Positions 17,314 through 18,614 of a stretch of DNA of 18,614 nt are shown here, piece after piece. The position numbers were made by a program, and so were the translations under genes. The stretch's first letter is position 1; the number at the start of each line of letters is the position of its first letter. The stretch covers positions 1-18,614 of the forward strand of contig PYST01000360.1 in assembly GCA_003049485.1 (NCBI GenBank), written 5' to 3'. Source of the DNA: Ophioceras dolichostomum (Eukaryota > Ascomycota > Sordariomycetes > Magnaporthales > Ophioceraceae). The notes under the pieces were generated by a model. It made no database searches. It worked only from the letters and a program-made list of their open reading frames with translations, and was not told where the DNA came from.

Positions 17314-18614
17314 TTAGACACTGCGTCCTTCATCCTCCTCATCGGCTATCTCCCGCGCCGCCATCCTCCGCCGCGTCATCCTCCGTCGCGAACGAATGCC
17401 GAAGCCGCCCGTCATCCCTGTCAGGGAAAGCCACCAGGAGGCAGGAGCCGGATACGATCAGCGATATCCGACGGGAGTTTTCGTCCGATGGGTGGTGCGG
17501 ACACACCATACAGGCGAGGGAGTGTTAGTTATTGTAGGTTGATAGCTTCGTAGGTAGGTAGTCAAAGGGGAGTTTGACCGGAGAAGAGGTCGAAACCGGT
17601 TATGATCACGCTTTGATCTCCCGGGGGCAGACGCCGGCCCAAAGTGAAATGAAGGGGAGAAGAAGCAAGGCGGAGGCAAGGAGTTGAGGTAGAGAAAGAA
17701 AGGTTAAGTTGTATGCTCACCAGCAGCATCCACGCTCAACGACGAGACGACGAAGACGAACAGCGGGATCTTCATCACGCCGTAGACGGCGGCGCGGTGC
17801 GTCTCGTCCACGACGACGCCCCTGTGCCACGCAATGCTCGGCACGTACAGGCCGTTGCACACCTCGAACAGCAGGAACGACAGGAACATGACCGCTTCGG
17901 AGGAGCGCACGAAGGGGATCACGATCAGCGTCAGCCCTGCGAGGGTCACACTCGATGCGAGCAGGATGGTCGGGACGGTCAGGAGCGGCTGGTGGATTCG
18001 TCTAGTGGTTACTGAGGACGGTTCTGAGGATGGGGATTGGGTGAGAATGTGGAGGATGAGGAGAGCCGGCCGAAGAGCAGCGCGCCGAGGATCATGCTCG
18101 CCATGAAGGTTGCGAAGACGACGCCGAATGGGATCCCTTCTGCGTCGTTTTGGGTGGTGGTTGCGTTCGTTGTTGTGGCTGCTGCTGCTGCTACTGCTGC
18201 TCTAGACACCGCATCGGAGTGAGAGGGGAGAAGGGAAGTTGAGGATGTGGCCAGATATGACGATGAGTGGGCTTGCTGGAGCATGCTGGGCCACATGAGG
18301 GGGACGAGGAAGTTGGAGCCCTCGAAGAAACAGGCGACGTAGCTGAGGGCAAGTATGTGGTATGCTTCGGAGTTTGGGTTTGCGGCCGGTTAGTGAAGGG
18401 ATTCCTCGTCGAAGGAGGCGGGCGGGAGCACAGCTGGTGGCCTGTTGGGGAGCGGTGGCCAGGCCCGCAAACAACATACCCTTAAATCGGCCCTTCGATC
18501 TGGGTATGTCTGCTTCTTCTTCGTCATCGTCGTCGTCGTCATCACTAAGGAGCGCATTGCCCTTGGCTGCGATACCATAATTTTCGTTCTCCCCCCCCCC
18601 CCCCCCCCCCCCCC
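17314..18614 (-). CDS. MFSD5-type MFS transporter, 5' truncated, apparent frame break
   Basis: Only the C-terminal half is present; the first part lies beyond the sequence end. Exon A (18614-18480) gives ENYGIAAKGN, matching the conserved (W)xENYG of MFSD5/molybdate-anion transporters, then an acidic DDDDDDDEEE loop. Intron 18479-18365 (donor GTATGT, CACTAAC branch) joins to AYHILALSYVACFFEGSNFLVP and later GIPFGVVFATFMASMILGALLFG. The frame then runs into TAA near 18008, while matching transporter sequence resumes in another frame: TVPTILLASSVTLAGLTLIVIPFV, LLFEVCNGLYVPSIAW and YGVMKIPLFVFVV. No canonical intron joins them. Donor GTGAGC at 17720 starts a last intron; the best CAG acceptor (17418) gives a stop at 17314. 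A candidate last helix (ISLIVSGSCLLVAF, stop at 17339) lacks an AG acceptor, and retention of the intron would stop at 17704. The gene may be decayed or carry a sequence error. Confidence 0.65.
18365..18479 (-). other. Intron in the MFSD5-type transporter
   Basis: Donor GTATGT at 18479, CACTAAC branch site about 25 nt before the acceptor CGAAG (ending 18365); 115 nt. The join completes an Ala codon (G|CA), giving GRFK-AYHILALSYVAC. The upstream frame otherwise meets an in-frame stop at the branch site. Confidence 0.75.
18591..18614. repeat. 24-base C homopolymer at the sequence end
   Basis: The last 24 bases are all C. On the transporter strand this would encode glycines immediately before ENENYG, where the family normally has a hydrophobic helix ending in W. 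A run this pure exactly at the edge suggests an assembly or tailing artefact rather than genomic sequence. Confidence 0.6.

Noticed and set aside
17458..17679. 73-codon minus-strand frame downstream of the transporter
   Set aside because: It lies within the predicted last intron, with Pro/Ser/Thr-rich non-conserved sequence and no membrane segment.
1..18614. CRISPR array, rRNA genes, bacterial operons or an intact transposon
   Set aside because: No regularly spaced repeats, no rRNA-like sequence, and no transposase, reverse transcriptase or long terminal repeats seen. Gene structure is eukaryotic with spliceosomal introns.

Overview
The window reads as nuclear DNA of a filamentous ascomycete, probably a Sordariomycete. 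The support is short GT-AG introns with CTAAC/CTGAC-type branch sites, GC-rich coding sequence, ATG contexts with a purine at -3, pyrimidine-rich leaders, Zn2Cys6 and DUF4419 families, and TACCTAGGTA-type low-complexity spacers. I assign no species. Exons were joined by hand from splice signals, reading frame and family motifs.

Layout. 1-1711: non-coding, with a TAGGTACC-rich patch and a possible TATA box. 1712-3707 (+): secreted GMC (FAD) oxidoreductase, one intron. 3708-5166: spacer that becomes the promoter of an SDR oxidoreductase at 5167-6150 (+), with a clear TATA box, two leader uORFs and CGG-type repeats. 6313-8354 (-): Zn2Cys6 transcription factor, convergent with the SDR; its zinc cluster is split by a 104-nt intron. 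8967-9704 (-): unrecognised protein, possibly of tubby-like fold. 9705-11979: long spacer with a tRNA-like A-box/B-box element. 11980-13353 (+): secreted DUF4419 protein. 13509-15264 (-): DEAD-box helicase Rrp3 in four exons, one of them an 11-nt microexon. 15507-17125 (+): Brix-domain Ssf1/Peter Pan protein, divergent from rrp3. About 17314 to the end (-): 5'-truncated MFSD5-type MFS transporter with an apparent frame break; the sequence ends in 24 consecutive C.

How the genes may work together. The left half looks like accessory genome: two oxidoreductases beside a pathway-type regulator and large spacers. It could be a small catabolic or secondary-metabolism group, but no synthase backbone is present. 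The right half holds two ribosome-assembly genes, rrp3 (small subunit) and ssf1 (large subunit), sharing a 242-bp divergent promoter with PAC-like and RRPE-like motifs, which suggests co-regulation with the ribosome-biogenesis regulon.

The most notable observations are the microexon, the PAC/RRPE bidirectional promoter, the Pol III-like element, the similar CGG-type motifs upstream of the SDR and the transcription factor, and the disrupted transporter at the sequence end. I did not find convincing evidence for a wholly new multi-gene system.
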